A stretch of 64,000 bases of DNA from Betaproteobacteria bacterium RIFCSPLOWO2_12_FULL_68_20 (GCA_001770655.1 MERQ01000058.1:37281-101280); one strand, 5' to 3'. Shown: positions 50,740 to 59,006, counted from the stretch's first letter. Numbers and translations: made by a program. The notes: generated by a model not told the origin, from the letters alone.

Positions 50740-51091
50740 CCGTGATCTCGGTCCCGCGGTGCGCCGGGAGCGCCATGATCGGTATCGCACCGGCTCGCGT
50801 GAGCGCGAAGAACGCTGCGATGAGCTCCAGGCTGTTGGCAAGCTGGAAGACCACACGGTCGCCGGGCCGCAACCCGTGCGCGAGAAAGCCCGCCGCGAGC
50901 GCCTCGGTTGTCTCGCGCAGCTCGGCATAGCTGCAGCGGCGGGCGCCGTCGACCACGGCGAGCTTGTGCGGAGAGCGGCGCTCGCTTCGCACGAGCGCCT
51001 CGAACAGCGTGCTGCCCTCCCAGTACCCCAGCTCGCGGTAGCGGCGCGCGAATTCCTCGGGCCAGGGCACACATCCCGGCAGCCGGTTCAT
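50740..51091 (-). pseudogene. Truncated AMP-dependent ligase (N-terminal about 117 codons)
   Basis: From the ATG at 51091, which overlaps the flavin-enzyme stop, the text PWPEEFARRYRELGYWEGSTL, CSYAELRETTEALAAGFLAHGL and RVVFQLANSLELIAAFFALTRAGAIPIMALPAHRGTEIT is the start of a DhbE/salicylate-type ligase, similar to the intact one at 25073. Homology stops near 50740, before the ATP loop. The frame continues through foreign sequence into LivF. A deletion from within this ligase into livG explains the arrangement. Confidence 0.85.
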
Positions 51092-52527
51092 CGCGCCGCT
51101 GCCATGTATTCCGGCCGCTCGAGCTCGACAGTTGCGGCGTTCGACGGCACGCCCGCCTGGCCACTCGGAGCGATCGCCCGCACGTGATAGCGATAGCGCC
51201 AGCCGGCGAGGATCGAGCCGTCCGTCCAATTCGTCGCCTTGACCGCATCGACGACCCGGACACTGCGCCCGTCCTCGGTGCGATAGATGTTGTAATGCGC
51301 GGCGCCGGGCGCTTTTCGCCAGCGCAAGGCCACCTTCGACCCCTTGACGCTCGCAGTGAGCCCGGCACCGGTGTCGTCCCAGCGCGGCGGCTGCGCCGTC
51401 GGATCATCCTCGGGCGCCTGCAGGGCGCCTTGGGGCCAAAGCCCGCCGCACACCACGGGCTTGTGTGTGCCGTCCAGCTGCTTGCACAGGTTGCAGTAGT
51501 CGCAGCGCACGATGCGCTCGAGCTCTCCGCGCCGCACCTTGTTCGTCCAGTCCGGGTCGGCGAGCAGCCCTCGCGCGATGCCGGCGATGTCCGCCCGGCC
51601 CTCGGCCAGCACGCGTTCGGCGTCCTCCGGGTCGGCGAGCTTGCCGGCGATCGCCAGCGGAACCGTGCAGCCGTTCTCGACCAGGTACGCCTTGATCCGG
51701 CCGGCAAGATCGGCGTTGAGCGCGCGCGGAAACCAGTCGCCCGGCATGGCCCGGTCGCCGGAATAACCGGAATAGGGAAAAAGGACTTGGCCGGGCGTGT
51801 GTACGGCGTCCTCGAACTTGCCGCCGACCGACAGCGAAAGGTAATCAAATCCCAGCTCGGCGAACCGCCTCGCGATCAGCCTGGATTCTTCGACGCCGTA
51901 GCCGTCCTTGATGAATTCCTCGGCGTTGAAGCGCACCCCGACCGGAAAGTCCCGGCCGACCTTCCCGCGCACCCGCTCCATGACGCGGCCGATCAGCCGC
52001 AGGCGCCCTTCCAGCGTCTCGCCGTACTCGTCGCGGCGGGGGTTGCGCCGGGAAAGGAAGGACGACAGCGTGTAGGCGTGGGCGGAATGCAGCTCGATGC
52101 CGTCGAAGCCGGCCTCCCGCGCGCGTGCCGCGGCGTCGCCGAACTGCTCGACGATCAGGTCGATCTCCTCGACGGAGAGGGTGTCGATCGTCTGGCGCCA
52201 CCCGGAGCGGGCCACTTTCGTGAAATGGATGATCTGCGGCACGACCTTCGCGTCGGAGACGTCGTGGACGCGTTTCGCCAGCTCGCGCAGCCCCGGAACG
52301 AACTTGTCGTCGCAGATGCGCAGCAACGCCCCCGACTTGTTCTGATGGATCGCCATCGCCTCGACCACGATCAGGCCGGTGCCGCCCTGCGCGTAGCGCC
52401 GGTAGCGCTCGATCACCTGGTCGTTCACGAACCCGTCCTCGGTGCACAGGTGAGTCACCATGGCGGGGACCATCACCCGGTTAGGGATGACCATGCCGTT
52501 GATGTTCAGGGGTTCCAGCAGCTTCAT
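51088..52527 (-). CDS. Old-yellow-enzyme-family flavin oxidoreductase with C-terminal fibronectin-III-like domain
   Basis: A 479-residue protein. Residues 1-335 form the FMN barrel: NRVMVPAMVTHL, ELHSAHAYTLSSFLSRRNPRRDEYGETLEGRLR and IAGIARGLLADPDW. Cys342, Cys345, Cys348 and Cys360 (CDYCNLC...C) would hold a 4Fe-4S cluster as in 2,4-dienoyl-CoA reductase and trimethylamine dehydrogenase. The FAD/NADPH domain that normally follows is missing; residues 390-470 (VALRWRKAPGAAHYNIYRTED, WRYRYHVRAIAPSGQAGVPS) look like a fibronectin type III fold. Electron donor therefore unclear. Overlaps the truncated ligase start. Confidence 0.88.
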   Translation of the reverse strand: MKLLEPLNINGMVIPNRVMVPAMVTHLCTEDGFVNDQVIERYRRYAQGGTGLIVVEAMAIHQNKSGALLRICDDKFVPGLRELAKRVHDVSDAKVVPQIIHFTKVARSGWRQTIDTLSVEEIDLIVEQFGDAAARAREAGFDGIELHSAHAYTLSSFLSRRNPRRDEYGETLEGRLRLIGRVMERVRGKVGRDFPVGVRFNAEEFIKDGYGVEESRLIARRFAELGFDYLSLSVGGKFEDAVHTPGQVLFPYSGYSGDRAMPGDWFPRALNADLAGRIKAYLVENGCTVPLAIAGKLADPEDAERVLAEGRADIAGIARGLLADPDWTNKVRRGELERIVRCDYCNLCKQLDGTHKPVVCGGLWPQGALQAPEDDPTAQPPRWDDTGAGLTASVKGSKVALRWRKAPGAAHYNIYRTEDGRSVRVVDAVKATNWTDGSILAGWRYRYHVRAIAPSGQAGVPSNAATVELERPEYMAAAR

Positions 52528-52650
52528 ATGCTCATTCCTCGAAGAATGGCATGTTGGAGCGTGCGGCCTTTAGTCGTTCTTTAGCGGACCGCCCAAGCAC
52601 GCGGACGGACTGCCCGAGCGCGGGGCAGGGTGTTTCTTGCTGTACGTCAA

Positions 52651-54174
52651 CTAATCCGACCGCAGCAGCTGATAAAGCGCCCGCGTCCCCGAGGACGGTG
52701 CGCGCTCCTCGTACCGGCCGAGCGCCTCATGGCACAGCCGGTATTGGCGCTCCAGCGCGTCCCGACGTCCGACGAGGTGGAAGAACCGCATCATCTCCTG
52801 GTGCGCGGGTTCGAAGCAGGGCGAAATCCGCAGCGCCTTTTCCGCGTATTCGCTGGTCTTCTCGGCGCGGCCGAGCTGCCGGAAGATTTCCGCCGTGTAC
52901 GTCAGCATCTTGACGTACACCTCCTCCAGCCAATAACGCCGGCTCCAGCACCAGTCGTACTCGGTATTCTCGGCGTACTTGGGCGGGATGTCCGCGAACA
53001 GGGGGCCGGTGTAGAGCTTGTCGGCGACCTCCTGGCACGCGAGCGACTCCTCGAGCCGGTTCTCCCTGAGCAACTGCTCGCCCCGCCGGCAGAATTGTTC
53101 GAACAGCGGCTGGTCGATCCATGTCCCCTCCGGCAACGCGAGGGCATAGCGGTGATCGCTGCACGCCAGGTAGCGGGATTCCCGGCTCGAGCGCCACTCG
53201 GGGTCGAGCGCGATGCGCAGGCAATGGATCGCGTGGTACAGGCGATTGAGGCTTTGGCTCGTGGACTCGGCTTCGGGCCACAGCAGGTCTGCCATCTCCT
53301 CGGCGCTCGCCCCCTTGGCGCCGCGACTCAGAAGGAAAGCGAACACCGTCTTGGCCTTGATCGTGGCCCCGTGCGCGAGATTCCACCGCACGGGGGTCCC
53401 GTCCTGACGATAGATGCGCAGGTTGCCGAAGCTGCGGATCTTCCAGCGATGCTCGGTCGGCAGCTCGTCGAGCGGCGGGGCCGGCCGGCGCAGCCCGTGC
53501 CGGCGCCTGGGAGCGCGGACCGGATCCACGCGTTCGGCGCCCTGCATTTCGATCGCCTGCTCGACCGAAGACGGGTCGCGCCACTCGTTCGCGACGGTCG
53601 TTCCGAGACTTTCCATCCAGCTGTGCAGCTGGCCGCCGAGGTCTCCGCTCAGCAGGACCGGGGGAGGCAGGAAGTGCGGGTTGCGCCGCAACCCCTCCCC
53701 GTCGAAGACGTACGCGTGCGTGCGAAGGGCATCGAGCATCATGGATTCGGGGAAGAACGGGCTGTGATAAAGGCACACGGCCCGCACCGGCGAATTCACG
53801 ACCCACTGATGCAGGGCCGCTTCGAACTCCGCCTGATGCGCGATTCCCGACGGTGCGTGGAGCAGCCAGGACATGTCTATGAGCAGCAGGCACCGGTCGA
53901 GCTCCGCTCCCCGACCGCCGCACAGGTCGCGCAGCCTGCCGACGATGGTGTTGGTCGAGATGGGGGAGTCGCGCATGCCGAGTGTGGAGCTCTCCACGAC
54001 CTCGGAGTCGCACAGCGGGGTGGCAGCCCTGCCCGCGCCTGCGGTGTCTTCCCCATTGGAGATGAAAATGACCCGGCGGCCCGAGCGGCGCGCCTCCTCG
54101 ATTCCGGCGGCGCACAGCGCGGAGAGGTCCTCGGCGCGCTCGAAGAACATGCACAGGTGATGATCGAGAGACAT
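52651..54174 (-). CDS. MEDS-domain and BTAD-type transcriptional regulator
   Basis: A 507-residue regulator. The N-terminal part (HHLCMFFERAEDLSALCAAGIEEARRSGRRVIFIS, to about 190) resembles the MEDS sensory domain of DcmR-type regulators. HRWKIRSFGNLRIYRQDGTPVRW (around 243) begins a winged-helix domain of the SARP/OmpR type (KAKTVFAFLLSRGAKGASAEEMADLLWPEAE), followed by a helical BTAD region (CQEVADKLYTG through ALGRYEERAP). It stands alone between a minus-strand flavin enzyme and the DUF899 gene. Likely a one-component sensor; target genes unknown. Confidence 0.82.
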   Translation of the reverse strand: MSLDHHLCMFFERAEDLSALCAAGIEEARRSGRRVIFISNGEDTAGAGRAATPLCDSEVVESSTLGMRDSPISTNTIVGRLRDLCGGRGAELDRCLLLIDMSWLLHAPSGIAHQAEFEAALHQWVVNSPVRAVCLYHSPFFPESMMLDALRTHAYVFDGEGLRRNPHFLPPPVLLSGDLGGQLHSWMESLGTTVANEWRDPSSVEQAIEMQGAERVDPVRAPRRRHGLRRPAPPLDELPTEHRWKIRSFGNLRIYRQDGTPVRWNLAHGATIKAKTVFAFLLSRGAKGASAEEMADLLWPEAESTSQSLNRLYHAIHCLRIALDPEWRSSRESRYLACSDHRYALALPEGTWIDQPLFEQFCRRGEQLLRENRLEESLACQEVADKLYTGPLFADIPPKYAENTEYDWCWSRRYWLEEVYVKMLTYTAEIFRQLGRAEKTSEYAEKALRISPCFEPAHQEMMRFFHLVGRRDALERQYRLCHEALGRYEERAPSSGTRALYQLLRSD

Positions 54175-54238
54175 CGGCCGCGATTCGGCTCGGGCGCCGA
54201 ACCATGGCGCTAATCATGTTTCATCGCCTGCCGGACGG

Positions 54239-54898
54239 TCAATAGCCGATCTTCGGGTACCAGTCCTTGCCGCGCCCCTCCGGCGTGAAATCGAGCAGGT
54301 TCCACAGCGGCCAGATCGGGTCCACGTGGCGCGCGTTCTGGCCGCGCTCCTGCTTGGCGAACAGCAGCTCGGTCCCGTAGTAGTGGCGGATCTTCCCGCG
54401 CCGGCGCACGAACACGTTGAGCATCGGCCATTGCGAGCCGTCCGGCCCCTCGCCGTGGTAGTCGGCGTTGTAGCTGTTGCCGGCCGACGAGAGCAGCCGG
54501 AAGTTGGACCAGCCGCGCTCGTCCGCATAGGCGCGGATGCGCTCGATCGGGGACTTGGCGATCACCACCAGGTTGGTGCGCTGCGCGACGTGCTGCGCGT
54601 TGCCGTTCAGCGCGTCGAGCATCGCGGTGCACATCGGGCAGGCTTTCTCCATCTTCGGCCCGTACATGAAGCTGTAGGCGACCAGCGTTTCGCCGCGCTC
54701 GAACAGCTCCGATAGTTTCACTTTTCCGCTCTCGCCCTCGAACACGTAATCCCCGGGCACCTCGCCGCCCGCCGGCAACTTGCGCCGCAAGGCCGCGACC
54801 GCCTCGACCTGCTTGCGCAGCGCCATCTCGGCACGCAGCAGCTTGTGGCGCGCCGCGCGGTAGGCCTTGGGCTCGTTGGGAAAGCGCATGTCGTGCAT
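54239..54898 (-). CDS. DUF899 family thioredoxin-like protein
   Basis: A 219-residue protein of the DUF899 family. The helical N-terminus (KAYRAARHKLLRAEMALRKQVEAVAALRRKLP) is followed by GDYVFEGESGKVKLSELF and a thioredoxin-like strand with KACPMCTAMLDALNG (CxxC at about residues 87-90), then WPMLNVFVRRRGKIRHYYGTELLFA. Possibly a redox protein; no experimentally fixed role known to me. Minus strand, with the ABM-like gene 2 bases upstream and the ArsR gene divergent. Confidence 0.87.
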   Translation of the reverse strand: MHDMRFPNEPKAYRAARHKLLRAEMALRKQVEAVAALRRKLPAGGEVPGDYVFEGESGKVKLSELFERGETLVAYSFMYGPKMEKACPMCTAMLDALNGNAQHVAQRTNLVVIAKSPIERIRAYADERGWSNFRLLSSAGNSYNADYHGEGPDGSQWPMLNVFVRRRGKIRHYYGTELLFAKQERGQNARHVDPIWPLWNLLDFTPEGRGKDWYPKIGY

Positions 54899-54900
54899 GA

Positions 54901-55209
54901 TCAGCCTCCGAAGAATCGATACGACCCGACCGCGTCCAGTTCCACCGCCACAGGCGGCTCCTCGCAGCGGTCCTTGACCCCGGCTGTGAACGCCTTGAAC
55001 GCCGCCATCTCCGAGAGCGGATTGCTCCCGTCGGCGGTTTCGAGCGAAACGACGTGAACGAAGCTCACACCGTCTTTCGCCCTGAACGAGGCATAGCGCA
55101 GCCCTGCCGGCTGCTCGCGCTGGAGCTGCTCGAACACCCGGGCAATCAAGGCTTCGTTCTCCCCCGCCTGCCCGGGCTTCACCTTGTAGCGCACGATGAT
55201 TCTCTTCAT
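54901..55209 (-). CDS. Small dimeric alpha/beta-barrel-like protein, function unknown
   Basis: A 102-residue protein. IIVRYKVKPGQAGENEALIARVFEQLQREQPAGLRYASFRAKDGVSFVHVVSLETAD shows the strand-helix-strand pattern of antibiotic biosynthesis monooxygenase-like proteins (ferredoxin-like dimers). The ATG at 55209 is divergent from ArsR with 57 bases between. Probably co-transcribed with DUF899. No specific activity can be assigned. Confidence 0.75.
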   Translation of the reverse strand: MKRIIVRYKVKPGQAGENEALIARVFEQLQREQPAGLRYASFRAKDGVSFVHVVSLETADGSNPLSEMAAFKAFTAGVKDRCEEPPVAVELDAVGSYRFFGG

Positions 55210-55230
55210 TCGGAATCCTGCCAGAAAAGG

Positions 55231-55275
55231 TTGACAGCGGAAGCGCCGGGGTTAATACTAAACCACATGGTTAAG
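55231..55275 (+). promoter_or_regulatory. Promoter and operator of the ArsR-type gene
   Basis: TTGACA (55231-55236), 17 bases, AATACT (55254-55259). The transcript would start about one base before the ATG at 55267, and no ribosome-binding site precedes that ATG, so the message may be leaderless. An imperfect dyad CTAAACCACATGGTTAAG (55258-55275, 14 of 18 symmetric) overlaps the start codon and is a plausible ArsR operator. Confidence 0.55.
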
Positions 55276-55710
55276 TCTTCGCAAGACCCGCTCGACGCCG
55301 TGTTCGCCGCCCTCGCCGACCCGACCCGCCGCCGCGTGCTGGCCTCGCTCAGCGCCGGCAACCTGCCGGTCACCGAGCTCGCCGGCCCGCACGACATGTC
55401 GCTTCCCGGCTTCATGAAGCACCTGCGCGTGCTCGAGAACGCGGGGCTGATCGGCTGCTCCAAGGAAGGGCGAGTGGTGCGCTGCACCCTGTCGGCGGGG
55501 CCGATGCGCGAGGCGGCGGTGTGGCTCGCGCGCTACGAGAAGTTCTGGACCGAGAAGCTCGATGCGCTCGGCCGTTACCTCTATCAACAGGAGGAGCTGC
55601 AAACATGGCACAAGCCAAGCTCGACGAAAGGCCCTCGCTCGTCCTCACCCGCACCTACCCCGTCGCGCCGGAAAAGGTCTGGCGGGCGTGGACCGACGCA
55701 CAGGCGCTGA
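55267..55710 (+). CDS. ArsR-family transcriptional regulator
   Basis: A 147-residue winged-helix repressor. DPLDAVFAALADPTRRRVLASLSAGNLPVTELAGPHDMSLPGFMKHLRVLENAGLIGCSKEGRVVRCTL is the ArsR domain (residues 7-75). Metal-binding cysteines of true ArsR are not present, so it belongs to the SRPBCC-linked subgroup. The reading frame runs 106 bases into the next gene before a stop, giving an arginine/serine-rich tail that is probably not conserved. Confidence 0.88.
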   Translation: MVKSSQDPLDAVFAALADPTRRRVLASLSAGNLPVTELAGPHDMSLPGFMKHLRVLENAGLIGCSKEGRVVRCTLSAGPMREAAVWLARYEKFWTEKLDALGRYLYQQEELQTWHKPSSTKGPRSSSPAPTPSRRKRSGGRGPTHRR

Positions 55711-56048
55711 GCAGCTGGTTCAAGCCGGACGCGAGCTTCGCCGTGCAGGCGGAAGCGGACGCGCGCGTCGGCGGGCGCTTTCGCATCCTCATGAAGACGC
55801 CGGCCGGCGAGGAGCACGACGTGAGCGGGGTCTTCCGCGAAGTCGTACCCAACCGCAAGCTGGTGTTCACCTGGGCATGGAAGTCCACGCCAGAGCGCGA
55901 ATCGCTGGTGACGCTGACGTTCCGCGCCGCCGGCGGCGGCACCGAGCTCGAGCTCAGGCACGAGCAGTTCTTCGACGCCGCGGCGCGCGACAGCCACCAG
56001 CACGGCTGGAACGGCTGCCTCGCGGGCCTCGAGCGCTTTCTTGCGTAG
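55605..56048 (+). CDS. SRPBCC (AHSA1-like) domain protein
   Basis: A 147-residue START/AHSA1-fold protein. LVLTRTYPVAPEKVWRAWTDAQALSSWFKPD and the central beta-sheet FREVVPNRKLVFTWAWKS, with GTELELRHEQFFDAAARDSHQHGWNGCLAGLERFL at the end. AGGAGGAGCTGC precedes the ATG. Binds small hydrophobic ligands; function in this ArsR cluster unknown. Confidence 0.9.
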   Translation: MAQAKLDERPSLVLTRTYPVAPEKVWRAWTDAQALSSWFKPDASFAVQAEADARVGGRFRILMKTPAGEEHDVSGVFREVVPNRKLVFTWAWKSTPERESLVTLTFRAAGGGTELELRHEQFFDAAARDSHQHGWNGCLAGLERFLA

Positions 56049-56080
56049 GAGACAATCATGGAACGAAAGGAGCGTTAGTC

Positions 56081-56527
56081 ACGTCCACCAACACGATTCG
56101 GCTTCATCGCGTGCTCCGCGCGGCGCCCGAGAAGGTGTATCGGGCGTTCCTCGATGCGGACGCGCTTGCCAAATGGCTTCCTCCCAACGGCTTCACTTGC
56201 AAGGTTCACCACCTGGACGCGAAGGTCCGCGGCACCTTCAGGATGTCGTTCACGAACTTCACGACCGGCAGGAGCCACTCGTTCGGCGGCGAGTATCTCG
56301 AGCTGACGCCGCACGAACGCATCCGCTACACCGACAAGTTCGACGACCCGAAGCTGCCGGGAGAAATGCAGACCACCATCACATTGAAGAAGGTTTCCGT
56401 CGGCACCGAGTTGAGCATCGTGCAGGAGGGGGTGCCTGGGGTCATCCCGCCGGAGGCCTGCTATCTCGGCTGGCAGGAATCGCTCACGGCTCTCGCGAAG
56501 CTCGTCGAGCCGGAGATCCCCGACTGA
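56081..56527 (+). CDS. SRPBCC (AHSA1-like) domain protein with apparent ACG start
   Basis: A 148-residue SRPBCC protein: TIRLHRVLRAAPEKVYRAFLDADALAKWLPPNGF, then GGEYLELTPHERIRYTDKFDD and CYLGWQESLTALAKLVEPEIP. In frame there is no ATG, GTG or TTG near the homology start; ACG-TCC-ACC-AAC stands where relatives begin ATG-TCC-ACC-AAC, with AAAGGAG (56066-56072) eight bases upstream. A 6-codon mini-frame (56058-56078) covers the ribosome site. So it uses a rare ACG, or the start was mutated or misread. Confidence 0.82.
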   Translation, partial: TSTNTIRLHRVLRAAPEKVYRAFLDADALAKWLPPNGFTCKVHHLDAKVRGTFRMSFTNFTTGRSHSFGGEYLELTPHERIRYTDKFDDPKLPGEMQTTITLKKVSVGTELSIVQEGVPGVIPPEACYLGWQESLTALAKLVEPEIPD

Positions 56528-56571
56528 CGTGTCGGAAACAGACCGGAACCCGAAACCGAAAGGAGCCTCCA

Positions 56572-56637
56572 ATGCGATTCATGATCATCGTCAAAGCGAC
56601 CAAGGACTCGGAAGCCGGCAATAGGAGGCCTTCATGA
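56572..56637 (+). pseudogene. YCII/DGPF-family remnant (21 codons)
   Basis: MRFMIIVKATKDSEAG is the exact type of start seen in YCII-like proteins of this cluster, but after Gly16 it reads NRRPS and stops. AAAGGAGCC precedes the ATG. Its stop overlaps the ATG of the DUF1428 gene, and NRR is encoded by that gene's ribosome-binding site (AATAGGAGG). A deletion that removed the rest of the YCII gene would give this. Confidence 0.7.
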
Positions 56638-56993
56638 GCTACGTTGATGGATTCGTCGTGCCCGTTCCGAAGAGGAAGCTGGAGGCCTATCGCAGCATGG
56701 CGCGCAAGGCCGGGAAAATCTGGCGCGAGCACGGCGCTCTCGAGTACATCGAATGCGTCGCCGACGACGTGAAGCCGGGCAAGCGCACGTCCTTCCCGCA
56801 GGCGGTGAAGCTGAAGCCGGGCGAGGCGGTGTGGTTCTCCTGGATCGTCTACAAGTCGCGCAAGCACCGCGACCGCGTCAACGCCAAAGTCATGAAGGAC
56901 AAACGCATGGCGCCGATGATGGACCCGAAGAGCTTCCCCTTCGACGGCAAGCGCATGTTCTGGGGCGGGTTCAAGGTGATGGTGGATCTCTGA
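56634..56993 (+). CDS. DUF1428 family protein
   Basis: A 119-residue protein. YVDGFVVPVPKRKLEAYRSMARKAGKIWREHGALEYIECVADDV and MAPMMDPKSFPFDGKRMFWGGFKVMV are diagnostic of DUF1428, a ferredoxin-like dimeric fold of unknown function often found with SRPBCC, YCII and DUF899 genes. ATG at 56634 is preceded by AGGAGG and overlaps the YCII remnant stop. Confidence 0.9.
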   Translation: MSYVDGFVVPVPKRKLEAYRSMARKAGKIWREHGALEYIECVADDVKPGKRTSFPQAVKLKPGEAVWFSWIVYKSRKHRDRVNAKVMKDKRMAPMMDPKSFPFDGKRMFWGGFKVMVDL

Positions 56994-57097
56994 CCGGAAT
57001 CGGCGATACGAAGGTGGTGGATTCGATCGTCGTCGGCTGACCGTGCCGGCGCGCCTGCCGGGGCGCGTGCCGCGCACGCACGCGCCGTAGCCCGGGG

Positions 57098-57111
57098 TTG
57101 ATGTGTGTCAA
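57098..57111 (+). promoter_or_regulatory. FNR/CRP-type binding site
   Basis: TTGATGTGTGTCAA fits TTGAY-N4-RTCAA exactly. It is 36 bases before the ATG of the CBS protein, a distance compatible with activation at about -41 only if the start site is close to the ATG. A Crp/Fnr-family regulator is encoded at 60302-61006, though it need not be the cognate. Confidence 0.6.
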
Positions 57112-57147
57112 CCCGCTGCGCGCCATACGGCGCTAGCGTTTCGCCCG

Positions 57148-57618
57148 ATGAGGATCAAGGAGATCTGCAGCCGCGCGGTGGCGGTCGCCGCCCGCTCGAC
57201 CAGCCTGCGCGAGGCGGCGCACCTGATGCGCGAGCACCACGTCGGCGCGCTCGTCGTCATCGACACGAAGGAAGGCGTCGCGCGGCCGGTCGGCATGCTC
57301 ACCGACCGCGACATCGTGGTGGAGGTGGTCGCGGCGACCGGGGCGGACCCCGATACCCTGACGGTGGGCGAGGTGATGTCCGGCGAGCCCGCGACGGTGG
57401 CCGAAGACCTGGGTGTTTTCGAGGCGGTCGAGGTGATGTGCGACCGCGCGGTGCGCCGGCTGCCGGTGGTCGCCGCCGACGGCAGGCTGGTAGGCATCAT
57501 CACCCTGGACGACCTGCTGCGTGTGCTCTCGACCGAGCTTGCGGGGCTCTCTGCCGCGCTGCAGCGCGCCGGCCGGCGCGAAGTGCAGCGCCGCGCACCG
57601 CTCGGAAAATCGCTCTGA
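57148..57618 (+). CDS. CBS-domain protein
   Basis: A 156-residue protein of two CBS domains: TSLREAAHLMREHHVGALVVIDTK...PVGMLTDRDIVVEVV (about 16-68) and TVAEDLGVFEAVEVMCDRAVRRLPVVAADGRLVGIITLDDLLRVL (about 85-130). Such proteins sense adenine nucleotides and are often induced under oxygen limitation, in line with the FNR-type box upstream. I use the ATG at 57148; longer versions would start inside the putative promoter. Confidence 0.9.
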   Translation: MRIKEICSRAVAVAARSTSLREAAHLMREHHVGALVVIDTKEGVARPVGMLTDRDIVVEVVAATGADPDTLTVGEVMSGEPATVAEDLGVFEAVEVMCDRAVRRLPVVAADGRLVGIITLDDLLRVLSTELAGLSAALQRAGRREVQRRAPLGKSL

Positions 57619-57759
57619 GGCCTTCGGTCGACGTCGCTGCGGGACGACGCGGTCGCGTCCCCTGAACAGCGCAAGCGGCTGATTTTGCGCAATTCCGCTT
57701 CGGGCATGAAGCGTGCGTGCGCGGTTTGCCTTGAATCGACATCCTCGAGGGAGGCAAGC

Positions 57760-58299
57760 ATGCTTCAGAAGGACGGATTCTTCCGCCGCCGCGACGAAGG
57801 CGCGTTCCGCGCAACGCAACCGATTCCCCCTGCGCCGGCATCCGAGCGGCCCGGCACGCCGGCGCCAGGCACCGCTGCGGCCCATCCCGAGCCGGCGCGC
57901 CACGAGCACAAGGGCGAAGAGCGCAAGGAAGCCAAGCTGATCGTCGGCCCGGACATCAAGATGAAGGGCGTCGAGGTCACCGACTGCGACACCCTGGTGG
58001 TCGAGGGAAGGATGGAGGCAACGCTCGACTCGCGGGTGCTGCAGATCGCGCAGAACGGCGTGTTCCAGGGCACGGTGGCGGTGGACCAGGCCGAGATCCA
58101 CGGCAAGCTCGAGGGCGAGCTCACCGTGCGCAAGCAGCTCGTCATCCACGGCACCGGCAAGGTGTCGGGCAAGATCCGCTACGCCAAGATCAAGGTCGAG
58201 GAAGGCGCCGAGATCGCGGGAGAGATCGCCATGCTCGACAAGGCGGCGCAACCGAGCCCGGCACTCACGCGGCGCCCCGGCGTACCGACAACCCAGTAG
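57760..58299 (+). CDS. Bactofilin
   Basis: A 179-residue cytoskeletal polymer-forming protein. A proline/alanine-rich flexible N-terminus (to about 60) precedes the right-handed beta-helix: LIVGPDIKMKGVEVTDCDTLVVEGRMEATLDSRVLQIAQNG, VDQAEIHGKLEGELTVRKQLVIHGTGKVSGKIRYAKIKVEEGAEIAGEI. Family members polymerise without nucleotide and support cell shape or membrane patches. GAGGGAGGCAAGC precedes the ATG at 57760. Stop abuts the convergent ureG stop. Confidence 0.92.
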   Translation: MLQKDGFFRRRDEGAFRATQPIPPAPASERPGTPAPGTAAAHPEPARHEHKGEERKEAKLIVGPDIKMKGVEVTDCDTLVVEGRMEATLDSRVLQIAQNGVFQGTVAVDQAEIHGKLEGELTVRKQLVIHGTGKVSGKIRYAKIKVEEGAEIAGEIAMLDKAAQPSPALTRRPGVPTTQ

Positions 58300-58907
<608 letters not shown>

Positions 58908-58911
<4 letters not shown>

Positions 58912-59006
58912 GACCGGAACAGCGTCGAATACTGGGTTTCGTGGCGGCCCGAGAGGAACGCGAGGCCGGGAGCGGAGTTGCCCAGCTCGTCGTCGGTGAG
59001 CGACAT
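58908..59006 (-). pseudogene. ureF: ureF remnant (C-terminal 32 codons)
   Basis: The frame ending at the ureG start overlap reads [14 protein letters not shown] followed by [18 protein letters not shown], the conserved C-terminus of UreF. Homology stops about 59006, exactly where the first copy of a 16-bp direct repeat begins. The rest of ureF and upstream urease genes are not in the window. Confidence 0.85.
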
